This document shows, one piece after another, positions 40,512-51,800 of a stretch of DNA of 64,000 nucleotides (its first letter is position 1; every line of letters starts with the position of its first letter). Position numbers and translations under genes: made by a program. The stretch is from the NCBI GenBank assembly GCA_951394045.1, contig OX595993.1:930001-994000 (forward strand). Reading direction: 5' to 3'. This stretch comes from Nitzschia sp. DOCU1. Lineage: Eukaryota; Bacillariophyta; Bacillariophyceae; Bacillariales; Bacillariaceae. The notes under the pieces were generated by a model. The model did not search any database. It was not told where the DNA came from and was given only the letters and a program-made list of their open reading frames with translations.

Positions 40512-41582
40512 TCATGTTGCATAATGCGAGGCCGCGTGTCGCTTGGAAAACAAAATCAACAACGCCATGACAAACAGCAACAAGAAGAAAATACTGCCAT
40601 ACAAGACAAATCCCAATAGGCAAACGCCAGCGAAAAAGATACCAAAGAAATTATACATGGCACGACGGCGGGCTTCTTCTCGTTGGACCCATTCCGACGG
40701 TGTGGTCGGGTAGGCCGCGCCAGAGGCGGTAATCACAATAATGGTGGGTTCCCTGACACCTTCCAACGACTGACGATGTTGTTGTTGTTCCTGCTCTTGT
40801 TGCAGACGACCACCCAATTCAACATCGGTCGCTCTAGGCATAGGTTCATCTTTCCATTTGCGGACTGCCGGATGCATGTGTTGTTCGGGTTTGGCCTTTT
40901 CTTCTTGCAATAATTGTTGAATGGCCAGATTGGGATAGAGTTGATAGATGCTCAATTCGGTACGCGTAATGGGCGAATTTTGATTGACTCGAATCCAATT
41001 TTCGACTGCCACCTTTTCAAAGGTATTGCCTTCGGGATCAATGACAGGTTGATGCATCAAATTAAAGGTAATCGGACAATACAAAGCATCATTGAGGGGT
41101 CGAAAGAGGGGTTCGTTGGCCGTTGCAGATTCAGGGAGTAAATGACAAAGTCCTTGGGAGAGTGATTTGGAAAATGATTTGAGACTGGCTCGAATGGTGT
41201 CATTTCGTAGTGCCATGGTTTCTTCCATAATCGCTAAAAGAGCGCGATTGGGATAATATTCGTCGTTGTCAATGGCTGCCGAACGTTCCACAGAGTGACC
41301 GTCCGGTCCCACCACGGGATCCGTCATTACGGCATGAGTACGATGGCAATAAAATGCCTGTGGCCACTCTTCTTCTCCTGCATCCTCAGGATCCATTACA
41401 GGAGTTTCCTCGGAACTAGAAGCCTCTAGTTTGGCATCATCATGATCTCCCAACACGACATCCTCCAGGTTCTTTTCGGAGGATAACTCAATTTCTTCTT
41501 CTTGTTCTTCGACTGCCTTGGAAACATGTGGACTACTGCTGATAGATTCCGGCGACTTGGGAGTTATAGTTTGGAGTGTCAT
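40512..41582 (-). CDS. Double U-box membrane protein, type C
   Basis: 356 residues from the ATG at 41582 (an earlier TTG was ignored). The N-terminus is acidic. The first module near 79-130 is degenerate (FYCHRTHAVMTDPVVGPDGHSVER, ending YPNRALLAIM). The second near 166-235 is a good U-box (YCPITFNLMHQPVIDPEGNTFEK, SPITRTEL, LYPNLAIQQLL). A Gln-rich linker leads to a C-terminal hydrophobic pair (FFGIFFAGVCLLGFVLYG, FFLLLFVMALLILF) closely matching type A in position. Divergent from A and B but the same architecture. A decayed fragment lies at 36411-36736. Confidence 0.85.
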   Translation of the reverse strand: MTLQTITPKSPESISSSPHVSKAVEEQEEEIELSSEKNLEDVVLGDHDDAKLEASSSEETPVMDPEDAGEEEWPQAFYCHRTHAVMTDPVVGPDGHSVERSAAIDNDEYYPNRALLAIMEETMALRNDTIRASLKSFSKSLSQGLCHLLPESATANEPLFRPLNDALYCPITFNLMHQPVIDPEGNTFEKVAVENWIRVNQNSPITRTELSIYQLYPNLAIQQLLQEEKAKPEQHMHPAVRKWKDEPMPRATDVELGGRLQQEQEQQQHRQSLEGVREPTIIVITASGAAYPTTPSEWVQREEARRRAMYNFFGIFFAGVCLLGFVLYGSIFFLLLFVMALLILFSKRHAASHYAT

Positions 41583-42141
41583 ACTCGTTCTTATAATGTA
41601 GTTGTAGTTGTTTTGCAATGGAATGTTGTGGGATTATTTGGAATATGTAAAGGCAAATCCCAACAGAAATCGTCTTCACACATGTCGTATGTGCACGGGC
41701 AGGATCGTATCGTAGTTTTATCCAAGTCTGGCACTTTGGCGATGGAGAGAGATCGTGCAAAGGGCGACGCCCGCCAAAATACGCGGGATTGTCGCCGCGA
41801 CACAAAAGTGTCAAACCCACGGATGAACGTGTATTCACTCTTACGCGAACCCGAGTTTTGTGAACGTGGGGTGCTCGCGCGGGTCATTCTATACCCACAT
41901 ACCTATGTAGATTCATCATGTATATATTCCAACCAATACCTACCTATGTTTGTCCCCCCACGCACCCCGCTTTGGCGCGAAGTTTCGCGTACTGGTGGGC
42001 ATGGTACATTTTCTACAGCACGATACGTGATTCGATGGCATCACACGCGAAAATCCGGCTCCATTTTTGTTTTGTTGTGGGTATTGTAATTGTCATTTGA
42101 CTACTTCCATCTCTCACTACTACATTTATATATTCTTGACA
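41583..42141. promoter_or_regulatory. Divergent promoter region, 559 bp
   Basis: Between the starts of the type C U-box gene (-) and the charged nuclear protein (+). A TATATA at about 42128 lies only 14 bp before the downstream ATG. No coding frame accepted. Confidence 0.45.
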
Positions 42142-45100
42142 ATGTCGTCCTCTTCTGTGGCATCCTCTGAAGTGGAGGTCCCCTATGCCATGAATTTTAG
42201 TTCGGACGAGGACAAGAAGAAGAAGAAAAGGCGACGAAACAGCAATGATTCTGACTCGTCTTCGGACAGCAGTGGCATTTTCTTTCAAAGTCCACAGCGA
42301 CAGCAACAAATCGAACCTTTACGGGTGGGTGATGTCATTTCCTATGTCTCTCCTGTATATACGGCCGGAAGCACTCATGGTCAACGACAAGCCAAAGTCT
42401 TGGCAGTCGATCCAAACGCCCCGCAGTTTCCCTTGACATTGGATACGTGCGAATTTTTAGACTGGGATCATCCGATTCGACGCATTGGAGAATTCTACAA
42501 GGACAAAGTATATCCTCACAAGGGTCGTCCCAAACCACTGTCCAGTTTTTGTTTGCATGCCTCGTCAACATCTTCGAGAACTGCCTTGCAAAGTGCCATT
42601 CAGCTCAAGGCACAAACCGTGAGAGGGGCCATGCAACAATTGGAAGCGCATGCCGTCCAAGCCTATGCTGGCAATACTACTACTACAAAGCAAGGAATTT
42701 TTCCAGTAGCGACGAGTGAAACGAGTCGACAACGACGACGACGTTCCAAGGAACAAGAAGAAGCTAGAAGTCGGCGCAAACAGAGCGGTGCTGCCACTTC
42801 TGTTTCCAGAACGACTGGCGGTGCTGGTACCTTGCCACAAAAGATTTCTTCTCGAAACAACAAGTCTCGGAAACCAAAGCATCTTGCGGAACCTTCTTCT
42901 TCGTCGACGTCTTCCTCCTCGAGTTCCGTCGCCATGATAGAGTCATCCGACGACGATTCAGATTTCTTGGGACTTCGAACGCAACCCACAATGGCACCTA
43001 CCAAGAAGAGAAAGGCTACTAGTACTACGACGCGGCCCGCGGAGCTAGCACGAGGTAGTAAAACTTCTTTGACAGGATCCAAACAGCAGCAGCAGCAGCA
43101 GAAATCCACCTCACTGTCCTCGAGCCGTGGGCGGCGGCTGGATACGAATCATCGTCGTTCGGGTGATGATGCTAGTATTGATGTGCCATCCAGCAGCAAG
43201 AAGAAGAATACCACGACTGTATTCTTGGAGGATACCGACGAAGAGGGGGGCAATGTCTTGGTCGTCCAAGAGGCAAGACGAGTTCTGCGGAAGCAGACTA
43301 CAGCGACGGAGGATGAAGGCCCTCTCTCGGCACCATCGTCGCATAACGATGATGATGATGATTTTCTAGCCAGTCAAAAGATTCCATTCTACAAGAGGGA
43401 TTTCATTCCCGAAGGTGAAAAGCTTTATGGCGCAAAAAAGAAACAGAAACTGCTAGCTTCTAGCGGTGGATTGTCATTCTCAAAGTCCAACAGCGGCTCT
43501 GCCGCCGCCGCCATGCTGCCAAGTCCTGCTTCTTCTTCGTTTACTTCTTTGGTAGCGGTTGCCACCAAGAACACAAACGACCACAAACAACGTGGCGATA
43601 GTGTGTCCAAGGATAGTGCTGCTTCGCGAAAGGATACAGAAGGCAACAACCCTTCCACCCGGTGTTCTTCTTTTCAAGAGGTAGCGGAAGTCACTATCAA
43701 CACCTACGACGATAATCGCTCCTGCAAGAAGAAGGCAACCCCCGCTTGCACCTACGTCAAGGAAAGGTTGACTTCCAATTCCTATTTGAGCTGCGATGCT
43801 TCTAGTTCAGATGACAAACCAGCTTCGACGACGCCCAAAGTACTGGACTTGACAGTGAAGAAAACGTCGTTGAACAAAAAAGGCAGTGGAGCTTGCTCGT
43901 CGCGGCAGATTTCCTCCAAACACAAGACTACTGTCGGTGGCGGTGAAGAATCTCGTCCCACGGCATTGTTGGATGATTGTCGGGTCCCTTCTGCTGCTCC
44001 ACAGCGTTCCAAGCCCATGACTCTCGATGCCAAGCTTGGTTTGGAGGACGACGACGACGAGGATGGAGCTCCTATCAAGCAGTCCACGCGTAGTGTTGTG
44101 ACATCCAAAAAGCCCACGTTGGACGCAGCGCTCGGCTTGGACGATGACGATGAGAATGTTAGCAGTCAGGAATTCTCAGCGGTCTTTGCCAAGAACAAAA
44201 ACCCAACCACAAAAGCTGTGCATGGATTACCGCCATCTTCTAGGGCAAGAAAACATGTGCATCAACACTTGGATGAATCCTCCGAAGAGGATGACGACGA
44301 TGCTAGTCCTGGGAAATATTCTCGATCAAACAACCAGCAGCACATGAACCCATCCAGTGGGGCGAAACGAAAGCGCCAAGAATGGCTTGCCAAACAACGC
44401 CGAAACCGACCGGCTGCCATGGAGGAATCCCCCGCCAAGAGGCGCAGAACTTCCGGTGGTCGTGGCTTGGTTGACCGGCATGACGAATCCAGCAGCGGTA
44501 GGAAGAAATGTGATCCTTCTTCCAGTGCAATACGTCCTTGTGGCGATGTAGTCGGTTCGGTTTCGAAACCAAAGAAGCCAACCACGGCCCAAGCAAAGGA
44601 GTCGTTGTATGAAGAGATCTTGAACGGAAGCGACGACGATGATGATGATGACGAGTTGTTGATGCGGAGCAAGGCATTCTGTGAATCTTTGTCGGGATTT
44701 GGGGCACGCGGCAAGGAAAACAGTCAGGATACGACCAACGGCACGGATGGATCCCAGGAAAGCCGCGCGGGTCATGACATTGAAAAGAACAAACGACGAG
44801 CCATTGATATTGCTGCCAACAATACTAAACGTCAACTGGTACCCAGAGGCAACGATCAAAGCAAGGATCTCGGCAAGCCTGCGGCATCCGGAGTGAAGAG
44901 CACGCGAGGACGAGGCGAGGGGCGTCGCCGCCTGATCACTTCTACAAAGTCGGTACTCGAAACTGCTGCTGGGGGCTCTGTTCGCCGTGGCCTCGATCCA
45001 AAACGCTCCAATACTACCAGGCGATCGCAGAAACCTACTTCCGATGAACTATCCCTCGATAGTATGAAGAGCCCCGATACACCGTTGGACATCTACGGCA

Positions 45101-45420
45101 ACTCCAAAGGCAAGCAAGCTTTTCAGCTATCGGATACCAGTTCTTCGGGGACCGAAGACGAAGGCGCCATGTCACGCCGCGGCCGCCCTCGCAAAAGAGC
45201 TAGCAAAAAGGGGAAGATTCTGTCGTCGTGGTCGTCGGACTGCGATGTAGACTCCCCGTCACCGTCTCCATGCCGAAACGTCATCAGGAAGGTTAGCCGA
45301 AAGCCTCAACCTGCGCGTCACAGGAAGGATGTCACAGAACCTATTACTTCTCCAGTCTTCGATTTTGTAGACGAAGTAACTCCCAAGAACAAAAAGAAAC
45401 GACGCATCGTTCTGAGCTGA
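42142..45420 (+). CDS. Large charged, mostly disordered protein, probably nuclear
   Basis: 1092 residues, single exon, ATG at 42142. After an acidic/basic start (SSDEDKKKKKRRR) a compact segment of about 80 residues (55-140: PLRVGDVISYVSPVYTAGS, AKVLAVDP, ILDWDHPIRRIG-like) looks folded and could be a small barrel domain; I cannot name it. The remainder is Ser/Lys/Arg/Asp-rich with many basic clusters. Two short repeats, LDAKLGLEDDDDEDGA (about nt 44023-44070) and LDAALGLDDDDENV (about 44116-44160), recur in the middle, and SSD/E acidic patches are common. GRPRKRASKKGK near the end resembles an AT-hook. Chromatin or nucleolar function is inference from composition. Confidence 0.8.
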   Translation: MSSSSVASSEVEVPYAMNFSSDEDKKKKKRRRNSNDSDSSSDSSGIFFQSPQRQQQIEPLRVGDVISYVSPVYTAGSTHGQRQAKVLAVDPNAPQFPLTLDTCEFLDWDHPIRRIGEFYKDKVYPHKGRPKPLSSFCLHASSTSSRTALQSAIQLKAQTVRGAMQQLEAHAVQAYAGNTTTTKQGIFPVATSETSRQRRRRSKEQEEARSRRKQSGAATSVSRTTGGAGTLPQKISSRNNKSRKPKHLAEPSSSSTSSSSSSVAMIESSDDDSDFLGLRTQPTMAPTKKRKATSTTTRPAELARGSKTSLTGSKQQQQQQKSTSLSSSRGRRLDTNHRRSGDDASIDVPSSSKKKNTTTVFLEDTDEEGGNVLVVQEARRVLRKQTTATEDEGPLSAPSSHNDDDDDFLASQKIPFYKRDFIPEGEKLYGAKKKQKLLASSGGLSFSKSNSGSAAAAMLPSPASSSFTSLVAVATKNTNDHKQRGDSVSKDSAASRKDTEGNNPSTRCSSFQEVAEVTINTYDDNRSCKKKATPACTYVKERLTSNSYLSCDASSSDDKPASTTPKVLDLTVKKTSLNKKGSGACSSRQISSKHKTTVGGGEESRPTALLDDCRVPSAAPQRSKPMTLDAKLGLEDDDDEDGAPIKQSTRSVVTSKKPTLDAALGLDDDDENVSSQEFSAVFAKNKNPTTKAVHGLPPSSRARKHVHQHLDESSEEDDDDASPGKYSRSNNQQHMNPSSGAKRKRQEWLAKQRRNRPAAMEESPAKRRRTSGGRGLVDRHDESSSGRKKCDPSSSAIRPCGDVVGSVSKPKKPTTAQAKESLYEEILNGSDDDDDDDELLMRSKAFCESLSGFGARGKENSQDTTNGTDGSQESRAGHDIEKNKRRAIDIAANNTKRQLVPRGNDQSKDLGKPAASGVKSTRGRGEGRRRLITSTKSVLETAAGGSVRRGLDPKRSNTTRRSQKPTSDELSLDSMKSPDTPLDIYGNSKGKQAFQLSDTSSSGTEDEGAMSRRGRPRKRASKKGKILSSWSSDCDVDSPSPSPCRNVIRKVSRKPQPARHRKDVTEPITSPVFDFVDEVTPKNKKKRRIVLS

Positions 45421-46179
45421 GAGGACCACACTTTCCGTGGATAACGAATTGGCGGTTTTAGGAGGGTCTCTTTCGTCGATGAGCAGGTATTTACTCTATG
45501 CGTCATACGATACGCCAATTTACTCTCTCTCTATGTTCAGTCGACGTACAAGAATATCTCGTCGAATTAACTCTAGAAAGGCTGTATTAGTACAATACGC
45601 GATGTCTGTTGTTGCTTCAAGATTCTCTTCAGAATGCTTTGCGAGTACGTCATTTCGTACCTGGAACCTAACATGACTAAGAAGTTGATATTGATCATCC
45701 GCTAATTTTCGTTCGTCAAGGTTCTTTCATTTCCATCTCACCAGAGTGGAATGGTATTCACACGGTGATTCATTCGTCGAATTGACTACGAACTGAGGGG
45801 GCATATATGATTTTGTTTAAAGGCTATGTACCGGTAGTACCTTCCCGAATTTATGCGCTTGCAACGTCGGCTCCCACCGTAGTAACATTACTACCAGCCC
45901 CGCTTTTTCTACTCTAGCTGTCACCTGTACCTAGTAGTATAGCTATATGGTAGTGATGGGTTTGTCTATGATGAAGCAACAACAACTTTGCTGCTAGATC
46001 AAAACAAACCAAGAACTTGTGCCGACCCCTAATAGAATCTCGATCGAAACTTCACTTGTCGTAGGTCTGGAGGGCACTACATCGTTTGCTACCAACAAAG
46101 CTAGCGAGGTTGAATGTTTGCATTAGTAGTGAAATATCAAGTAGTTAAAATCCCTTTAAAATTCCCCATGGCAACGAAG
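45421..46179. other. Intergenic between convergent genes, 759 bp
   Basis: Contains one TACCGGTAG (45829-45837), the palindromic word that clusters at 47846-47934. Otherwise AT-rich with no gene. Confidence 0.5.
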
Positions 46180-47360
46180 TCAAGCACAAAGCTTCCGACG
46201 TTTGATACTTGGCACGTCGAACTCTCCTGGCGCCTCTTTATCATCGCACCGTCTTGATTCAACCCGTCTTTTCCCCTGTCTCGATTCTGCCTTCATGCGA
46301 CCTCTAATCCATCTGTTAAGCATCGTCAAATCCATGGTTCCGTCCTGATTTGTCGGCATGTGATGCTGCGGAATTCCGAGGCAAGATAGATAATCCATTA
46401 CTTCTTCCCGTGAACCAAAGATAGTCCTTGTCCGAGCCCGTGCATATGGGCTGATCAACTGGTTCAGAACCTCAATAACATGATCCCACAGATTGGATTC
46501 ATAGAGCACATAGCGAGCCACCAGACGAATCGGGATGGCGCCGGCTGTACCTATAGCCATGCGATCAGCTTCATAGTTATAACACCCAGAGTATTCTGAC
46601 ATGAAATCCCAGAGTACTACGACTCCAAGTTTCTGTACAGTTTCGTCTTTCACGACCGACATGATCAAATAAAACATTGCACGCGACTGCATCACAGATG
46701 TTAGTTTCGAGTTGAAAGCCCCTGCATTTGATTGCTGTCTCAGCAGACCGGACTTACATAATTCTCACGTTCGTCGAATTTCAAGCTTGCCATACGGCTG
46801 TACATGATCAAACGACCAGAGTCATCTCTTTCTTTCAAAAACTGGATTCCGCGTGATTTCAATATTTCCATATCTTTCTTCGTGAGATCACTTAGCTTGA
46901 TGTCTCGGCCAAGAACAGAGTCCCCGAATAGAAGACGCTTGGTCGCCATGTGTTCGATCAGAAGGCGGCCAGCCTTCTTTCCATCGTATTCACAGTGTCT
47001 TACGAAGGCTAGTCGAAATGCTCGGTCTTGTACGTACTCGGGAGACTGTTCCACCGCCATTTCGTAGGCAACTTTTTCTTGGGTCGATTCAATTTCACCT
47101 TCCATGTCACCAAGCGCCATGTCAATGATTTCTTGGTCCTCCACCACTTCCTTCTTGAATAAACTTGTCTTTTCATTACCACTTAAATCTGCCCAAACCT
47201 TTTCGCGCTCATTTTGCGGCATCGCTCGAAGTTCGTTCGCGATCTTGGCATCAGTCGGGCAAAACCAAATTCGACAAGCATTCTGGAAATTTTTGTTCTT
47301 TTGATCCTGAGCCACCTTTGCGTGGTCTTTGTGCTTTGATAAAAGGACTTTGTTCACCAT
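46180..47360 (-). CDS. CRAL-TRIO/Sec14-like lipid-binding protein
   Basis: Exons 47360-46758 and 46686-46180 (intron 71 nt, GTAAGT/GCAG) give 369 residues. A helical N-terminal part ends with RLAFVRHCEYDGKKAGRLLIEH, like the CRAL-TRIO-N helix bundle (x-FLR-A-x-x-D-x-x-KA). The lipid-binding domain follows, with GRLIMYSRM, VVLWDFMSEYSG and RLVARYVLYESNLWDHVIEVLN in the expected places, but it is divergent. The C-terminus is basic (KRRKLCA). No targeting peptide. Such proteins move phosphoinositides or other lipids between membranes. Family call is by pattern, so moderate confidence. Confidence 0.6.
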
Positions 47361-48260
47361 GGAGTGATGTTTCGGTGAACGACTTTGGTTGAATGTTGTG
47401 GTTGTTGTTGGCTCGACGTCGTCGTAGACTTATGATGAGTCTGCAGGAGGGTTTAGGGTGTCGATAATGATCAAACAGCGAAATGTGAGAGATTTTTCTC
47501 GTGCAGAGCGTCTACTGTACGACTTTTGGATTTCCCGCACCTCGATTTCACCGCGTGGTGTTAAATAAGTTGGACCAATCGCCCGACACGACCGACACGC
47601 CACTACGATCGAAAAAATGCCATTAGAGGGGAATTAGCGTAAGGGTCATTTAAGGGAATTCGCCAATTGTTGGGGCTGTTCAGGTTTCGATTGACATTTC
47701 TTGGATTTCGTCGTTCACAAGCACTTTGCTTGGTGTGCGTAATGGCATTCGGTTCAACTTCGTAAAAACTGTACAGGCACTAATATTCCAGAATAACCAA
47801 AGTGGGCCCCGAGCGTTTCTCATTTTCGTTATTAGAACCGGAAGATACCGGTAGATCGGCACAAATACCAGGTATCCGGTAGCCGCTCTACCGGGGTACC
47901 GGTAGTAGGTCATCGTTCAAGAGCATACCGGTAGCTCAACGGATTGCAGCGGCCAACTCTCAAACTGGCTGTTGAATTCGGAAATCGGTCGGAGTACAGA
48001 CGTTTCGAATCTTCGTTGAATCTACTGGTTCGGACCGTCTGGCATTCGCTCGTCCTTTCTCTCCGTTGCCCTATCCCTGTCGACGGTATTCGATGCGAGG
48101 TGAAGACGATGGAGGACCCGTTGACTTTTCTTGCCATTATTTCTCCACCATCCCATCGCTCCGCCCCCTTGTCGTCCTAGTCTCATCGCTCACCGTATTA
48201 CTGTTGAGGTCAAATAAAATTTTGCGCTTTTCGATACCGGTTTCATAGACAAAGCAAAAG
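47361..48260. promoter_or_regulatory. Divergent promoter region, 900 bp, with TACCGGTAG cluster
   Basis: Between the CRAL-TRIO gene (-) and the small membrane protein (+). Contains three copies of the palindrome-based word TACCGGTAG at 47846-47854, 47897-47905 and 47926-47934, and a variant TATCCGGTAG at 47873-47882, all within 90 bp. A further ACCGGT lies at 48237, about 20 bp before the downstream ATG. Such clustering suggests a transcription-factor site; the factor is unknown. Confidence 0.45.
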
Positions 48261-48792
48261 ATGGCGGATCCAGGCGAAGACTTCGCCGAGTACATGGATC
48301 ATTTGGCGGCGGCTGAGGAGAGAGCAGCTCGCGACGAGCGAATGTATGCGGAGCATGAGGTAAGTCTAAAGTCAAATACTTTTATCAGTGGTGTTGCTGA
48401 TCTAGATAAATTTAGTCGCTCATTGACATGCGTAATTCATCGTTTTGAAGATCTGGAGACAAACAACTTGGGGTGGATGGGTTGTACGGCAAATTCAAGC
48501 AACTGGCAGACATTTCGGGCCTTTTCTGCGGAAAGTTTCGATCATGATGAATGACGATGAAAGTTTGGGAACTCGATTGTTTGTTTTTGTGCTGAGACTG
48601 TTGATCCTATTATTTGGGATCTTATTTCTCTATGCGATTGGACGCCTCGTAAATTTCTTGATTGGCGGGGATATCATTAAGGAAGAGGAAATTGTCATTG
48701 TTCATGAATACGAGACGGAGGAAGAGGCGGCAAAAGCTCGAGCAGCTGCTACTCGAGGAAAGACAAGCCGGCAAAGAACAAAGGAAGAATAA
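48261..48792 (+). CDS. Small single-pass membrane protein, unknown
   Basis: Exons 48261-48359 and 48451-48792 (intron 91 nt, GTAAGT/GAAG, phase 0) give 146 residues. The acidic helical first exon (DFAEYMDHLAAAEERAARDE) joins a basic stretch, then one strong transmembrane helix (LFVFVLRLLILLFGILFLYAIG), then an acidic helical tail (EEIVIVHEYETEEEAAKARAAA). No signal peptide and no known domain; it may be tail-side cytosolic in the ER or plasma membrane. Its end lies 97 bp from the convergent helicase gene. Confidence 0.65.
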
Positions 48793-48889
48793 TAAGTCAT
48801 GAATATCACCGAGACCAGAGCACGAGTGACGGCCGTTGGCATCTCCATTACAATCCAATCTCGTCGGTCCTTCCTTTTGATCACATATC

Positions 48890-51800
48890 TCACCGCCCAC
48901 CTCCTCTGCCACGACCACCGCGGCGACCTCTGCCTCGTCCACCACCTCTTCCGCCTCCCCTACCATTGCGAGTGTTATTCCGGTTCTGCGAATTATCAGC
49001 GTCATCGCTTCCAGTCCAGGGTCGAACAATTTCTCCACCGCTTCTATCTGGTTCGGGCGCTGAATGCGTTTCTTTGCTGGCGAAAAGGATGCTAATGGAC
49101 TCGATCAGTGCTCGCCCCTCGGCCGACTCGACCACTTCATCTTTTGGGTTTACGATCTTTTGTAGCAGAATTCTTTCCATCTGTCCCCGCAAATATTTGA
49201 TCAGAGTGGCAGGCTTCGCATCCAGCCGAAACTTGAGCCAATCGTCAACGCTGCAGACGCCATGCGTCTGGTAAACTTTTAAGGTTCCACCAAAAAGCAA
49301 CAGTGCAAAAGGGCTCACCGTCGTCGTGTCTCGAGCGTAGATCTTACTCGTCTTCACAATCTCGTGGTAGCAGCAATATCTACTGTCCAGTTCGGACTGA
49401 TCAAAAGCAATCGTACTCGGGTGCAAATACACCTCGCCCTTTCGATGGCTCTGAAAGGCACACTCGCCAACCTTCTTGTCGCCCTTTTTCTTGGCCACAC
49501 CCGGGGTGGATACCAATGGACGAGGAGCCACCAAAATATTGGGGTATAGACCAGCACACAGAACCGCCTTCACTAGGCCCATATTCTTTGCATTAGCATT
49601 TGCCCCTGTATCGTTGATATTCTTCACTTGAAACGAGCTCGGAAGGAATCCTATATCCTTTAGAAGCTTGGCGAACTGACTTCGCAAGTCTTCCATCTGG
49701 TGTAGAGTCAACCTTCCCAAGAAGTTTTCCTTCAAAAACGAATTTACAACCCGGTTTCCTTTCTTGCTGTTCTTCAGCTCCTTCCACTGGCCAAATGCAT
49801 TCAAAATTGTCAAGTGATCACTGCCTTCCACTGCAAACGACTTTCGTGCCTCGTCAGCGGCGTCGCGCTGATCAAATGGGCTGACAAAAGGGCTTCGAGA
49901 CGACATGCTAGCCGCAATGGTCAATGCTGGGTCGACGCAACCCAGCAAGCTCCCGTAAATCATTAGTTTTCCCACTCGAGGATCCACGGGCAATGTAGCA
50001 AGATGAAATCCCAGCGCCGTCAGCTCGCTAGTGACTTTCAACTCCCCATACGTCTGATCCGAGGAATCTGCTCGTTGTTGCTGACGCGATAAAGGTGTGG
50101 TCCATTTGCACTCGACAGCACCCAAAGTTTCCAGAAGTTTCAACGAGTTGCTCATCGCAAGGTCAGATGGCGGATTCAATGCCTTTCCCAGAAACGTAGA
50201 AGGCTCCCCAAGATCCAAAACTAAGACTTGCAGCACCAAATCTTCGATACCGACACGCAGCATCTCCGGCAACTGGTAATCGGTCAAATCGCTGTCGTGA
50301 GTGTGGCTGACCAGCAAGGATAACATTAGTCGAATGGTGAGGTCCGCCAACAACTCGTGCACGCAGCCACTAGATCAGAGAGGCGCTACTTACGTGGAAT
50401 ACAAATGATAGGCAACACCAGGGCGAACACGTCCAGCACGACCGCGGCGCTGCTTGGCAGATGCGCGACTGACCCAGCATTCTACAAGAGTTGGCGTTTC
50501 ATTGATTTCATCGCGCCGATTCTCCTTGACTCGCCCCGTATCCACAACGTAGACGACGTCTTCGATCGTAATCGAGGTCTCGGCGATATCTGGTGGATTG
50601 ACAAGTGAATAAGAACGATACTTTTTTCGACAGGTCGTCTAAGGCTGCTTTCGACTTACTGGTTGACACAACAACTTTCCTGATTCCTGGCGGCGGGATT
50701 TCGAAGATTGCTATCTGCTCCGCTGTTGAGAGTGACGAGTGTAATGGGTAGATTCGAACTTTGTCCGACTGAAAGAATTCTTTCTTGTACATTTCTTCGA
50801 TAGTCTTTGTGATTTCCATCATCCCTGGCATGAACACCAATATGGCGCCGTCGTCTTCTTTCAAAGAAATGTGCTCAAGAAGTGCTGCAACCAACTCGTA
50901 GTTGATGACAGTTTCATCCACGATCGACAAGGAATGAATTGTTTCTTTGCTATACTTTGGATAATACAGTTTCCGAAGTGCCGACTTGGAAACCTTGGGT
51001 GGCTTGGAATCATCCCTTTTGACAGCATAGTCAGAATCTTCTTGTACCTGGTAGCCAGTCAGCTCGAGAATGTCTTCGAGTCGATTCTCTTTCACCGGAT
51101 GGGCGCGCCCAGGGATTGAAACCATCGGGCAACCGCCAAAATACGATGAGAAAGCTTCAGAGTTTAGCGTTGCGCTCATCAAAACCAATTTCAAAGTCTT
51201 TCGTCTGGCGAGTAGATCCTTCAAAATGATAATAAGGAAATCCGTGTTCAAATCCCGCTCGTGAACCTGAAAAGAGCGTGGTGAGCAATTCAAGCATTTC
51301 TTTACAATACTCCGCAGTTTTACGTACCTCATCCACAAAAATATGCGACACCGATGCAAGGTCGGGATCACACTGCAAACGTCGAAGTAGCACCCCCGTC
51401 GTACAAAGCAGCAATCGGGTTTTTGAAGTCATTTTCTTCTCCAGCTTGATAGAGTATCCGCAAGTTTCACCGACACGTTCTGTTCTCTCATCGGAAATGC
51501 GCTCTGATACTCCTATGGCACTGATCCGACGAGGTTGAGTCACAATGATGTTTGTGACAGCCCCTTGCCCTTTCAATATTCTATCGTCGAGAACAAGCTG
51601 CGGCACCTGGGTAGTCTTTCCACACCCTGTATCGCCCGCAATTACAGTGACTTGATTTGCCTCTATTGTCTCGACAACTTCTTTTGCCATCTTGAACGCT
51701 GGTAATCTTCAAAGGAAAGGCAATCGTGAGCACGAATGATCGCCAACTCTATTCATCATTTCAATGAGGATACATACCTTTTTCGAACGGAAAGCATTGT

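Noticed and set aside
50370..50393. 24-nt intron in the helicase gene
   Set aside because: Phase fits, but the length is far below every other intron here; the 102-nt choice fits the family better.
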